64,000 nucleotides of DNA from Gilvimarinus japonicus (GTDB lineage: Bacteria > Pseudomonadota > Gammaproteobacteria > Pseudomonadales > Cellvibrionaceae), in assembly GCF_042847215.1 (NCBI RefSeq), contig NZ_AP031500.1, positions 3,472,001 through 3,536,000 on the forward strand. The letters are read 5' to 3'. The notes beneath the pieces were generated by a model. That model did not search any database and was not told where the DNA came from. It was given only the letters and a program-made list of their open reading frames with translations. Position 1 is the first letter of the stretch. Each line of letters starts with the position of its first letter. Shown here piece after piece: positions 17,439 through 25,924 of this stretch. Both the position numbers and the translations under genes were made by a program.

Positions 17439-18299
17439 ATGAGCCTACAATCTAAGTTTCAATTTATAGCCGCTGGGTTAGTCGCCTACGCGTTAGGCAC
17501 CCTGGCACTGGCACTATTTTTTGCCAACACAACCTACACACCCGCGACGCTCGGCAGCATTAGTGGTTCGACTAAACTGCCCGACATGCGCAGCATTGAC
17601 GATATTCCCACCCGCAAACAAACGTTTATTCAGTTAATCGCGCCCATGACCGTGCAAAAAAACAATGCTTTGCTAGAGGTGCGCGAGCTACTGCTCGGCA
17701 TGTTGGATGAGCTGGCTGCAGGAAAAACCTTAAGCCACGTTCAAGAACAGCAATTACAGCGCTTAACCTCGCGCTACAAGATAAAAGTGAGCAAGAGCGC
17801 CGACAAAGGCTCCAATCAAGACCTGACGCACACACAACAAATCAAACGATTATTAACACGTGTGGATATAATTCCCGCCTCAATGGTAGTCGCCCAGGCG
17901 GCGGCCGAGTCCGGCTGGGGAACCTCGCGCTTTGCCCGACAGGCACAGAATTTATTTGGCCAATGGTGCTACACCAAAGGCTGCGGCCTTGTTCCTAAGC
18001 GTCGATCTAAGGGTGCCACTCACGAGGTGCAAAAATTTAGCGGCGTCGAGCAAGCGGTTAATGCCTACTACCACAACATAAACACCCACCGTACTTACAG
18101 CGATGTTCGCGCACGTCGCGCAGCACTGCGCAACGCCGGCACCCCCATTACCGGGCCCGCATTAATACCCGGATTGACCGGCTACTCAAGTCGTGGTCAG
18201 GTGTATGTGGATGAGCTCGCCGAGCTTATTCGCTACAACAAACTCAGCGTTCTGGATCAAGAACCTGCACTGGGCGATACCGCCAGCAAAGAGGGCTAA
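17439..18299 (+). CDS. Bax-type glucosaminidase (peptidoglycan hydrolase)
   Basis: A 286-aa membrane-anchored protein with one hydrophobic segment at residues 8-30 and a periplasmic domain. The glucosaminidase region starts near residue 145: IIPASMVVAQAAAESGWGTS contains the catalytic Glu, followed by FARQAQNLFGQWC and a late YSSRGQVYVDELAELI. This matches the Bax/FlgJ-like family that cuts glycan strands. It follows the lambda-P-like gene by 27 nt on the same strand, so it is likely co-transcribed, although the functional link is unclear. Its stop overlaps the convergent DUF924 stop. Confidence 0.88.
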   Translation: MSLQSKFQFIAAGLVAYALGTLALALFFANTTYTPATLGSISGSTKLPDMRSIDDIPTRKQTFIQLIAPMTVQKNNALLEVRELLLGMLDELAAGKTLSHVQEQQLQRLTSRYKIKVSKSADKGSNQDLTHTQQIKRLLTRVDIIPASMVVAQAAAESGWGTSRFARQAQNLFGQWCYTKGCGLVPKRRSKGATHEVQKFSGVEQAVNAYYHNINTHRTYSDVRARRAALRNAGTPITGPALIPGLTGYSSRGQVYVDELAELIRYNKLSVLDQEPALGDTASKEG

Positions 18300-18844
18300 A
18301 AAGACGACCCGGGCTGGCGCAAAAACGCTAGCTCTTGCGCGGTACTGACCCGCCCTAGCGCATGGTTGCGATGCGGGTAGCGACCAAAACGCTTTATAAT
18401 GTCGCGATGCTTACGCTCAAACTTAAGGTTATTGGCAAAGCCTAAGTCAGTGAAAAGCGTCAGCGCTGTATCGTGCACAGCTAAATCTTCACTGTGCATA
18501 TAAGGCATATATAAAAACACCCGCTGCTGAGCAGGCAACTGCTGATCACGCCCATCGGCCACCAGCTGCTGCGCCAAGCACAATGCTTTATCATCCGCCG
18601 CAAACGCTTCGGCTTGGTCGCGATAGATATTGCGAGAAAACTGATCCAGCACAATAATAATAGCCAGCACCTCAGCCGGCGTTAATGCCGCCGTATCGAT
18701 GTCCTCACTCACTAAACGTTTATGCAATGAACCAAAGCGCTTAGCAATATCAGCATCAAGCTTTGCGCTTTTGCGAAACCAATCGGCAGGCTTAAGCGTT
18801 GTAAACCAATAAGTGAGTACCGCGTCTAACTCTCGTGCTGCCAT
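18296..18844 (-). CDS. DUF924 family protein
   Basis: A 182-aa soluble protein with the DUF924 pattern: VLTYWF near the N-terminus, WFRKSAKLDADIAKRFG, then VLAIIIVLDQFSRNIYRD and YMPYMHSEDL. The family is all-helical and its biochemical role is not established. I chose ATG 18844 (MAARELDAVL) because the open frame above it only runs into the deacetylase gene. The 19-nt overlap with that gene makes it the last gene of the parC operon. Confidence 0.85.
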   Translation of the reverse strand: MAARELDAVLTYWFTTLKPADWFRKSAKLDADIAKRFGSLHKRLVSEDIDTAALTPAEVLAIIIVLDQFSRNIYRDQAEAFAADDKALCLAQQLVADGRDQQLPAQQRVFLYMPYMHSEDLAVHDTALTLFTDLGFANNLKFERKHRDIIKRFGRYPHRNHALGRVSTAQELAFLRQPGSSF

Positions 18845-19914
18845 TGCCCTTGCTCTCCGGTAACCAGCCAGGGCTGTGAAAACCAATAGTAACGGCCATC
18901 ATCTGCCCGTGCGGTACAGTTATAGCGTGAACGACCAGGCTTTAACGCTTGTGCTGGCATCACAGTAACCGTGGCATCCTCGAGCGCGACTGACAACTCT
19001 TTACCACCCAAGTAACAGGTTAACCGTGCAGCCAAAGCTGGCGAATCAAGCGTTAACTGCAAGCGTGGGCGGCTACCGGCTACCACCACAGCGCTTTGCA
19101 GTGGCTTGTCTTGATCATCCATCAGTTGGCGCCGCTTAATAGGTAATGCGCGAGTGTTTATTTTCGTAATAAAGCTATCCTGCGTGCCAAAGTCTCCTCC
19201 CATCGGGAAACGCGGCAGCGCCAACACATCTGAATCAACACCTACAGGGCCAGAGTGTTGTCCGAATCCGGCAAAACCCAGCTCCTGCAGTAACGCCTTA
19301 AGCGACTCATCAAACTCGCCATAGGGGTAGGCTAATAACTTAACCGACTGATCGATGTGAGATGCAATAGCTTGCTCCGCGCCGGTTATCTCAGCCGTTA
19401 TACGCTCGCGCCACTGGGCATCGGTTTCGTCGGGCAATAAACGCACCATGTAGGGGTGGGACATAGTGTGGTTGGCAATGGTAGCGCCAGCTTTGCTCAT
19501 CTCCTGCAGCTCGGGCCAAGTAACAAACTCCTCGGAGCCCTGATCGATGGGGGCGCTGTTCACAAACACCGTAAACGCAAAGCCGTGCTCACGCAGTAAA
19601 GGAAAAGCCGTGTCATAGACGGAGCGATAACCATCATCAAACGTAATAGCAACGGTTTTATCCGCAAACGCTTGTCCCCGTTTAAGTCCAGAAATAAGCG
19701 CGGGCAACGCAACAACATCAAACTGATGCTCATCCAAATATTCGAGGTGCCGCGTAAAACGTTTCACGCTGGTTGACGTAGAGTCGGGAGTCTCATCGCT
19801 AATATGATGATACTGCAAAATAACCGCCGCATGGGTTGGTAAACTGGCCCATCCACCCATAATGATCAGCAACATTAGGTACAGACGTTTCCCAAATAGA
19901 TGTTCCGTCAACAT
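18826..19914 (-). CDS. Exported polysaccharide deacetylase (CE4/NodB domain)
   Basis: A 362-aa secreted enzyme with signal peptide at residues 1-29 (ends THA). The NodB domain (about 85-250) carries TFDDGYRS with the catalytic base and metal Asp, HTMSHP with two metal His, and LLAYPYGEFD. Such enzymes deacetylate N-acetylated sugars in exopolysaccharide or peptidoglycan. The last about 90 residues form a separate beta-rich domain containing two Cys that may form a disulfide. It lies 31 nt after the DUF4124 gene, so it is probably part of one operon. Confidence 0.88.
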   Translation of the reverse strand: MLTEHLFGKRLYLMLLIIMGGWASLPTHAAVILQYHHISDETPDSTSTSVKRFTRHLEYLDEHQFDVVALPALISGLKRGQAFADKTVAITFDDGYRSVYDTAFPLLREHGFAFTVFVNSAPIDQGSEEFVTWPELQEMSKAGATIANHTMSHPYMVRLLPDETDAQWRERITAEITGAEQAIASHIDQSVKLLAYPYGEFDESLKALLQELGFAGFGQHSGPVGVDSDVLALPRFPMGGDFGTQDSFITKINTRALPIKRRQLMDDQDKPLQSAVVVAGSRPRLQLTLDSPALAARLTCYLGGKELSVALEDATVTVMPAQALKPGRSRYNCTARADDGRYYWFSQPWLVTGEQGQWQHES

Positions 19915-19945
19915 TGTGTCCTCTTTACGTTGTTAATGTAGGCCG

Positions 19946-21151
19946 TTACGGTGTGGTCGCCAATGATTGGCAGGCCGAAGCACTCACCTGGAGGCTGGTT
20001 TCACAGCGCCACTCGATAAGTGTAAAGCCTTGACTGATCTCGGGGATTAGCTCGACAAACTGCCCCGCGGGAAACTTTTCAGTATTTAATTCAGCATGAA
20101 TAACGCCAGGGGTTTGCATGTGCAATCTTGATAAGTAACGACTGTGCTGAACTTTATCTGGCCCGACACCCACGGCGGCCATAGACAAGGGCATCACTCC
20201 GCGCACCTGGTAATATTCGGCCACCATTATTTTAACGACGGCCAACTCGGTTAACGCACCTGCAAGGTTTGCTCGCTGTAAAATTTGCGCCTCAAACGGG
20301 TTGGTATTCGAAGGCTCTGCCGATGGCGCGGGTGTGTCAATCGACGCGGAAGGTGCGTCCGTTTTTGTGAGTGCTTGGCGCAAGCGATCATCGTCTAAAA
20401 CATTGGCGGTAGCCGCCGAAAAACTCTCGCGCACGGCAGAGTAAAGCTGTACATCCGTATTAATTTGGGTGGCAGCCGAGCCCTCGGTCACTATCGATAG
20501 CAGCGGCATGCCGCCCGGTTGATCCCGCAGCTGCCAACGCACTTTCAACCACGTATTGGCAATCTTGAAGTTGCGAATCATGGTCTCGTTTAACTCGGCT
20601 GAGCCTCTGCTTGAGGCCCCATCGTCACGGCACGCGGCGATATCAAGGGCGATAATCTCACCGCTTAAATAACGTACTGTCGCGCCATCGACAGCAGGGC
20701 CGCCATAGTGGCCGGCGCGATACAAACTGGAATGTCCCAGACGACGTATCGCACGAAAGACATCCACCTGCAGCTGCTCTGGCTCGCGGATAACACCCGG
20801 CAACTGCAGGCGTATTTCATCAAAGCGCATCGTGGTGGGTGACACGCAGTCGCCACCAAAATAAAACCGCGCTGCCACCTTAGAGCTGTTAACGATCGCC
20901 TCGCTGTACTCAAACTGAGAAACGATTAGCGGGTATAAAGATGTCTTAAATAACGCAGGCTTTTCACTGGCAACCAGTGTCGGCGCGGGCATGGTGCCGA
21001 TATCGACCGACTGCAAAACGGCATTTTTATCCGTGGGCTGATCAGAGTAGTGAATACGTCCGTCACTGTCAGTCCACGTGTAGATTTGCGCCTGCACTAA
21101 CGGTGCAAACAGCACAACACACACCCAAAGCCCCAAGAACCAACTGCGCAC
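19946..21151 (-). CDS. DUF4124 protein with pilin-like C-terminal domain
   Basis: A 401-aa exported protein. The signal peptide (residues 1-21, ending VQA) is followed by a DUF4124 segment, IYTWTDSDGRIHYSDQP. Residues 65-270 are an unassigned beta-rich region with two Cys. The last about 110 residues resemble the globular half of type IV major pilins: RANLAGALTELAVVKIMVAEYYQVRG, then GVIHAEL, then GFTLIEWRCE, closing with a Cys pair. No class III pilin leader is present, so it is not a pilin itself. A pilus- or envelope-associated role is inference. Confidence 0.65.
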   Translation of the reverse strand: MRSWFLGLWVCVVLFAPLVQAQIYTWTDSDGRIHYSDQPTDKNAVLQSVDIGTMPAPTLVASEKPALFKTSLYPLIVSQFEYSEAIVNSSKVAARFYFGGDCVSPTTMRFDEIRLQLPGVIREPEQLQVDVFRAIRRLGHSSLYRAGHYGGPAVDGATVRYLSGEIIALDIAACRDDGASSRGSAELNETMIRNFKIANTWLKVRWQLRDQPGGMPLLSIVTEGSAATQINTDVQLYSAVRESFSAATANVLDDDRLRQALTKTDAPSASIDTPAPSAEPSNTNPFEAQILQRANLAGALTELAVVKIMVAEYYQVRGVMPLSMAAVGVGPDKVQHSRYLSRLHMQTPGVIHAELNTEKFPAGQFVELIPEISQGFTLIEWRCETSLQVSASACQSLATTP

Positions 21152-21163
21152 GTAAACGCCTCC

Positions 21164-21430
21164 CTATTGCGTCTCAACAAAGCGCAGGCCAATACCTTCT
21201 GGCTCTGCACGCACAACCTCCATTGCCACGATGGGAGCCTCTTCCATAAGCCCTTGAACTTGCCCTGTTACACGAGAGCCGATGGGCGGCGCCTGCTCTG
21301 GGTCGAGCAGCACAAAAACACCACCGTCAGATAAATCACGGGTTTTAACCAGCATCTCGCCTAGCTCTGCATGAACAATTTTAATACTGCAGGTTATCGG
21401 GGTTCGCAGATGTTCTCGTTTATCACTCAC
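21164..21430 (-). CDS. Single-domain PilZ protein
   Basis: An 88-aa PilZ domain, the usual receptor for cyclic di-GMP. Both ligand motifs are present: RxxxR in KREHLRTPI at residues 5-9, and DxSxxG in RDLSDGGVFV near residue 33. It can therefore bind c-di-GMP by family knowledge. It lies 20 nt after parC and 12 nt before the DUF4124/pilin-like gene. The target protein is unknown, and the gene after it is the first candidate. Confidence 0.88.
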   Translation of the reverse strand: MSDKREHLRTPITCSIKIVHAELGEMLVKTRDLSDGGVFVLLDPEQAPPIGSRVTGQVQGLMEEAPIVAMEVVRAEPEGIGLRFVETQ

Positions 21431-21450
21431 CGTAGGCTCCCTTTATTTTC

Positions 21451-23709
21451 TTATTTTTCGCTAACCGCTAAGCGATCAACTTTTTGAAAACCGCGTGGTA
21501 GTTTATTACCGCGGCGGCCACGCTCACCCCGATAATGCTCAAGGTCGCTAGGCTTAAGCGTGAGATGACGCTTGCCCGAAAACACGGTCAGCGACTGCTC
21601 GGCCGACAAAGTCACGATACCGAGCGCAAACTCTTCGCGCGCCTGCACGCGAGCGGCCGGAATGTTAATGATTTTATTACCTTTACCTCGCGCCAAACGC
21701 GGCAGCTCTGCAACTGGAAACAACAACAACCGCCCCTCGTTACTCACCGCGGCCACCCAATCATTTTCGGGGTCAAGCACAACTTTCGGCGTCAACACTT
21801 CGGCGCCTTTTGATAGCGTTAGGGCATTTTTGCCGGCGCGGTTTTTACTGTACATATCAGCGAGCGAAGCAATAAAGCCATAGCCACCATCGCTGGCCAA
21901 TAAAATGGACTGATCATCGGCGCCCATCAGCAACCCTTCGAAGGTGGCGCCATTAGGCGGGTTTAAACGACCGCTTAATGGTTCACCCTGACCTCTGGCA
22001 GACGGCAAAGTGTGGGCCGCAATGGCGTAGCTTCGCCCGGTAGAGTCGAGCAAAATAGCTTGTTGGTTCGACTTCCCTAGCGCCACCAATTTAAAATGAT
22101 CGCCAGCTTTGTAGTTGAGCGCCTCAGGATCAATGTCGTGCCCTTTGGCGGCACGAATCCAACCTTTGTCTGAGACCACTACGGTGATCGGTTCGGCACC
22201 TACTAACTCAGACTCACTAAACGCTTGCGCTTCTTGTCGCGCTACTATCGGCGAGCGACGATCATCGCCAAACTCATCAGCCACTTGTTTTAGTTCTTTG
22301 CGAATAAGGGTTTTTAAACGGGTGGCAGAACCTAAAATCTTTTCTAATTCGGCACGCTCCTTTTCAAGCTTTTCTTGCTCTTCGAGAATTTTCATCTCTT
22401 CTAGGCGCGCCAATTGGCGCAGCTTGGTTTCTAAGATGTACTCGGCTTGCATCTCAACCAAGTTAAAGCGCTCGATCAATACCGGCTTGGGGTGATCTTC
22501 TTCACGAATGATACGGATCACCTCATCGACATTGAGATATACAATCATCAATGCCGCTAAGCGTAGCAAACGCTCCTCCACTTTTTGCAAGCGATACTGT
22601 AAGCGCCGGCGCACGGTTACGGTACGAAAGCTCAACCATTCAGAGAGGATTTTTTGCAGGTTTTTAACCTGTGGCCGACCGTCGATACCGATCATGTTCA
22701 TATTGATGCGGTAGGTTTTTTCGAGATCGGTAGTGGCAAACAAATGCTGCATCAGCTGTTCGCAATCGACCCGGTTGGAACGCGGAGTAATCACTAAGCG
22801 GGTCGGGTTCTCGTGGTCAGACTCATCGCGCAAGTCGGCCACCATGGGCAATTTTTTAGCCTGCATTTGCGCGGCAATTTGCTCCAAAATTTTTGCGCCG
22901 CTCACCTGATGCGGCAGCGCCGTAACAATCACGTCGCCGCTGTCTTTTTCGCGCCCGTAGATGGCGCGCATACGCAGGCTGCCGCGCCCGGTGTGATAAA
23001 TCGTTTTAATGTCATCCCGCGAGGTTATGATCTCGGATTCGGTGGGCATGTCCGGGCCCTGCACAAACTCACACAGTTCGGCAACGTCCGCTTTAGGGTT
23101 ATCCAACAGGTGGATAGTGGCCGCAACCACCTCGCGTAAGTTATGCGGTGGAATATCGGTCGCCATACCAACCGCAATACCCGTGGTGCCGTTAAGCAGA
23201 ACATTGGGTACCCGCGCGGGAAACACCTCGGGCTCATCCATTGTGCCATCAAAGTTCGGCTGCCAATCGACGGTGCCCTGACCGAGCTCTTCAAGTAACA
23301 CATCGGCGTAACGTGTTAACTTGGACTCGGTGTAACGCATCGCGGCAAACGATTTAGGATCATCCGGCGCACCCCAGTTACCCTGGCCATCGACTAATGG
23401 ATAACGATAGGAAAACGGTTGCGCCATAATCACCATCGCCTCGTAGGCGGCGGAGTCACCGTGCGGGTGAAACTTACCAATCACATCGCCCACAGTCCGG
23501 GCAGATTTTTTGTATTTAGCGGTAGACTTTAGCCCCAGCTCACTCATGGCGTAAATAATACGCCGTTGCACGGGTTTTAAACCGTCACCCACATGGGGTA
23601 GCGCCCGGTCGAGGATGACGTACATTGAGTAGTCGAGATAGGCTTTCTCGGCGTACTCTTTGAGGGAGATAAACTCTTCTGCCTCGGAAAATTGCGTATG
23701 TTCAGACAT
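21451..23709 (-). CDS. parC: DNA topoisomerase IV subunit A
   Basis: ParC with ParE unlinks daughter chromosomes. The 752-aa length is normal. The catalytic Tyr is in FAAMRYTESK (Tyr126), and the quinolone-resistance region HPHGDSAAYEAM keeps the wild-type Ser86 and Glu90 (E. coli Ser80 and Glu84). The C-terminal beta-pinwheel repeats follow. parE is not in the window. The gene sits 30 nt after the LEA-type lipoprotein gene and heads a run of envelope-related genes. Confidence 0.97.
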   Translation of the reverse strand: MSEHTQFSEAEEFISLKEYAEKAYLDYSMYVILDRALPHVGDGLKPVQRRIIYAMSELGLKSTAKYKKSARTVGDVIGKFHPHGDSAAYEAMVIMAQPFSYRYPLVDGQGNWGAPDDPKSFAAMRYTESKLTRYADVLLEELGQGTVDWQPNFDGTMDEPEVFPARVPNVLLNGTTGIAVGMATDIPPHNLREVVAATIHLLDNPKADVAELCEFVQGPDMPTESEIITSRDDIKTIYHTGRGSLRMRAIYGREKDSGDVIVTALPHQVSGAKILEQIAAQMQAKKLPMVADLRDESDHENPTRLVITPRSNRVDCEQLMQHLFATTDLEKTYRINMNMIGIDGRPQVKNLQKILSEWLSFRTVTVRRRLQYRLQKVEERLLRLAALMIVYLNVDEVIRIIREEDHPKPVLIERFNLVEMQAEYILETKLRQLARLEEMKILEEQEKLEKERAELEKILGSATRLKTLIRKELKQVADEFGDDRRSPIVARQEAQAFSESELVGAEPITVVVSDKGWIRAAKGHDIDPEALNYKAGDHFKLVALGKSNQQAILLDSTGRSYAIAAHTLPSARGQGEPLSGRLNPPNGATFEGLLMGADDQSILLASDGGYGFIASLADMYSKNRAGKNALTLSKGAEVLTPKVVLDPENDWVAAVSNEGRLLLFPVAELPRLARGKGNKIINIPAARVQAREEFALGIVTLSAEQSLTVFSGKRHLTLKPSDLEHYRGERGRRGNKLPRGFQKVDRLAVSEK

Positions 23710-23739
23710 TTTTTATCCTGACTTATCGCGCGTCAAACA

Positions 23740-24243
23740 TTAAGGTTGCGCGTACATCGATTCAAAATTAACGTCTCCCGACTCTTTAATACGAATCGAG
23801 GGAGAGTAGCGACCGGTGTCAAGCTTAGCGGCAAACTCATAAGCGATTGTTTCGCCGGCCTTGGTGCGGCTGAGCGAGCGAGCTAAGCGCACCAGCTCTA
23901 AAATGTTGGCCGACAACTCCAACTCCATCGGCGTATCGCTATAGGCTTTTAGCACGGGGACATTGGCACTGACGCCATTTAATAAATCAAACCCTTGCAG
24001 CGCCATGCTATATGACATCCCGCTAATCACCAGATCGTCAGGGTTGGGGTTAGTGACCCGTAAACGCACACCAATTCTCGGCGCCAGCTCACCGGCCTCG
24101 GCCGGTAATAACCGCAACCCGGTGACGTTGACCTGGGGCTGCGTAAAGCCGGGCCGCAAACTGGCACAACCGACAAGCAGCAGTAGGCTTACGCCCACAG
24201 CCAGTAAACGACTAACGCCAAATGTGCGAATAATAACGGACAT
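23740..24243 (-). CDS. LEA type 2-like lipoprotein
   Basis: A 167-aa lipoprotein with lipobox LLVGC near residue 25, and a WHy/LEA14-like domain (PRIGVRLRVTNPNPDDLVIS, then MSYSMALQGFDLLNG). The LEA14 fold is a seven-stranded beta-sandwich found in bacterial desiccation- or stress-related lipoproteins. I start at ATG 24243 because AGGAG lies 7 nt upstream; the open frame runs 16 codons higher without a ribosome-binding site. It is first in the parC operon. Confidence 0.82.
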   Translation of the reverse strand: MSVIIRTFGVSRLLAVGVSLLLLVGCASLRPGFTQPQVNVTGLRLLPAEAGELAPRIGVRLRVTNPNPDDLVISGMSYSMALQGFDLLNGVSANVPVLKAYSDTPMELELSANILELVRLARSLSRTKAGETIAYEFAAKLDTGRYSPSIRIKESGDVNFESMYAQP

Positions 24244-24368
24244 ACTGCTACTCCTGAATGCAGCCCAACGGTTGCGCGGGCCAAGGGGCATTATGATTCA
24301 ATCGGCGCGGGATTCAAAATACCGTAAAGGCGTCCGCACGGGAGAGAAAAACACCGCCCAAGGCATTT

Positions 24369-24412
24369 TGTGATGCAGATCACACTACCGGCACGCACGC
24401 CTGTGATGTAAT
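24369..24412 (+). promoter_or_regulatory. CRP/Vfr-type class II promoter
   Basis: TGTGATGCAGATCACA at 24369-24384 matches the CRP core TGTGA-N6-TCACA exactly. A -10 box TGTAAT lies at 24407-24412, with a predicted start near 24418. The site centre is then about 42 bp upstream of the start, the class II activator position. It precedes the gene at 24457. Confidence 0.7.
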
Positions 24413-24456
24413 CGACTCTTTAGTGATCCGCTTACGTCGTACGTTCGAGAAATGCC

Positions 24457-24813
24457 ATGCCAGAACATAACACCCACAATCACAGCCCGCATAACAAAGC
24501 GTTATTAGGCAGCAGAGAACTGCGATTTCACAACCGACAAGAATCTATTTACCCGAATCTAATGCGCTTTTGCCTAGACTTTAAGTTTAAAGTGCTGCAA
24601 TTGCTCTTTAATGCCCCCACCCTAACCGCAGCGCCGATCAAGGTAGTCGTCATGACTCGCGCCGATTACAGCGGCGACCCCAGCAGTGCCATTACGCCAG
24701 CATTTGCCGACCTCGACCAGCTAGAGCGCTACGTAACAGACAATCAAGTGGATATTTTGCACGACTACTTGTTTGGTGTCGACGAGCCGACCGAAACAGG
24801 AACCGCGGGCTAG
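24457..24813 (+). CDS. Unrecognised 118-aa protein behind a CRP-type promoter
   Basis: I do not recognise this protein. It has a His/Asn-rich start (MPEHNTHNHSPHN), a basic middle (LRFHNRQESIYPNLMRFCLDFKFKVLQLLF) and an acidic C-terminal half (DLDQLERYVTDNQVDILHDYLFG). It has no signal peptide or membrane helix. GAGA lies just upstream of ATG 24457. Its own CRP-type promoter and its position between convergent genes support a real, separately regulated gene. Confidence 0.6.
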   Translation: MPEHNTHNHSPHNKALLGSRELRFHNRQESIYPNLMRFCLDFKFKVLQLLFNAPTLTAAPIKVVVMTRADYSGDPSSAITPAFADLDQLERYVTDNQVDILHDYLFGVDEPTETGTAG

Positions 24814-24835
24814 TAAGACGCCCGAGGCCCCAGCC

Positions 24836-25198
24836 TTAACTAAGCTCCTGCTCAAACTCGGCCAATAAGTCCAATGGCTCCCACTCATCGCCTTCCATCT
24901 GTTCATTCCAGTTGATGCCAATCAAAATAACATCCTCGTGCATACCCGGCAGCCAATCCTCCAGCAACTCTTCTAGCGCAATCGGTAAAGGCTGATAATC
25001 TTGCCACTCTTCAACGCAGTGCACCTCAGCCAGCTCTCGGGACGACCAAAGGGGCATAACATCAGTATCGTCTCGCTTTTCAGAGTCGCACAGGGCCCAG
25101 CCGTCTGGCCCTTCGAGCCCCCAAACACAACCGGTATTGATGCCCTCGACAATAAAGCGATCTACGTTTTCTTCAAAATCGTCCGATAATGGTTCCAT
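24836..25198 (-). CDS. DUF2750 family protein
   Basis: A 120-aa acidic soluble protein with the DUF2750 pattern: VWGLEGPDGWALCDSEKRDDTDVMPLWSS is split over two blocks, followed by WQDYQPLPIALEELLEDWLPGM. The function is unknown in the family, although members often sit near housekeeping genes. The YgjP-like gene ends 3 nt upstream on the same strand, so the two are probably co-transcribed. Confidence 0.75.
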   Translation of the reverse strand: MEPLSDDFEENVDRFIVEGINTGCVWGLEGPDGWALCDSEKRDDTDVMPLWSSRELAEVHCVEEWQDYQPLPIALEELLEDWLPGMHEDVILIGINWNEQMEGDEWEPLDLLAEFEQELS

Positions 25199-25201
25199 GG
25201 T

Positions 25202-25924
25202 TTACCTCTCGTAGGGCGGTAATATCAAGCGGTGTCCCTCATCGCGCAACCAGACACGCAAGCGCTGATAATCCGGGCATATAGCATGAACGTGTTGCCA
25301 GAACGCGCGGCTGTGGTTGTGGTGGCGCAGGTGGCTGACCTCGTGGGCTACAAGATAATCCACCACAGGCGTAGGGGCCAGCACTATTTGCCAGTTGTAC
25401 TGAATGCGGCCATCAAAGGTGCAATGGCCCCACTTTGAACGAGTCGCCCGGACGTTGACACCGTGACAAGTAAGTCCGACGGAGTCACACAGGCGCTGGG
25501 TTTTAGCCTCAAGCAGCCGCAAGGCCTCGGCACGATACCACTGAGCAACCGCTTGGGCCGTTTGCTCTGGCACAGTCTTACGGCTGCGAGGCGACCAATA
25601 CACATGCAGCGTGTCGGCCTCGCGGATGCAAGCGCCCCGCGTCCCCTGCATCACGTGCAAGGTCAGCTCGGTGTCCAAGTACGGCAAGCGCTCCCCCGTT
25701 TGATACTGGTAGCGCGGACGCACGGCCATACGCTGTTGCTGCTGGCGCAGCTTGGCATCTACCCACGGGCGTTTTGCTTGTAGCATGGCCAGCAAGTCGC
25801 GACGGGCAACGCCTTTCGGAGCCAGCACGCGCACTTGTCCCTCGCGCACCTCAATACTCACTGAGCGGCGCCGCGCGCTTAACTGAAAAGCAACGGGCCA
25901 AGGCAGCGTGGCCGGATCAGCCAA
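25202..25924 (-). CDS. YgjP-like metal-dependent hydrolase (DUF45, SprT-like)
   Basis: A protein of about 240 aa with the zinc motif VAHEVSHLRHHNHSRAFW (HExxH with a following conserved His region), typical of the YgjP/WLM group related to SprT peptidases. The frame is open to 26119 through the upstream gene. TTG 25924 overlaps that gene's stop by 8 nt and gives the usual family length, with a start near LADPATLPWPVAF, so I chose it. It is probably co-transcribed with the MBL hydrolase. Confidence 0.8.
   Translation of the reverse strand: MADPATLPWPVAFQLSARRRSVSIEVREGQVRVLAPKGVARRDLLAMLQAKRPWVDAKLRQQQQRMAVRPRYQYQTGERLPYLDTELTLHVMQGTRGACIREADTLHVYWSPRSRKTVPEQTAQAVAQWYRAEALRLLEAKTQRLCDSVGLTCHGVNVRATRSKWGHCTFDGRIQYNWQIVLAPTPVVDYLVAHEVSHLRHHNHSRAFWQHVHAICPDYQRLRVWLRDEGHRLILPPYER

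Noticed and set aside
21451..23709. Fluoroquinolone-resistance changes in parC
   Set aside because: The key Ser86 and Glu90 are both wild type.
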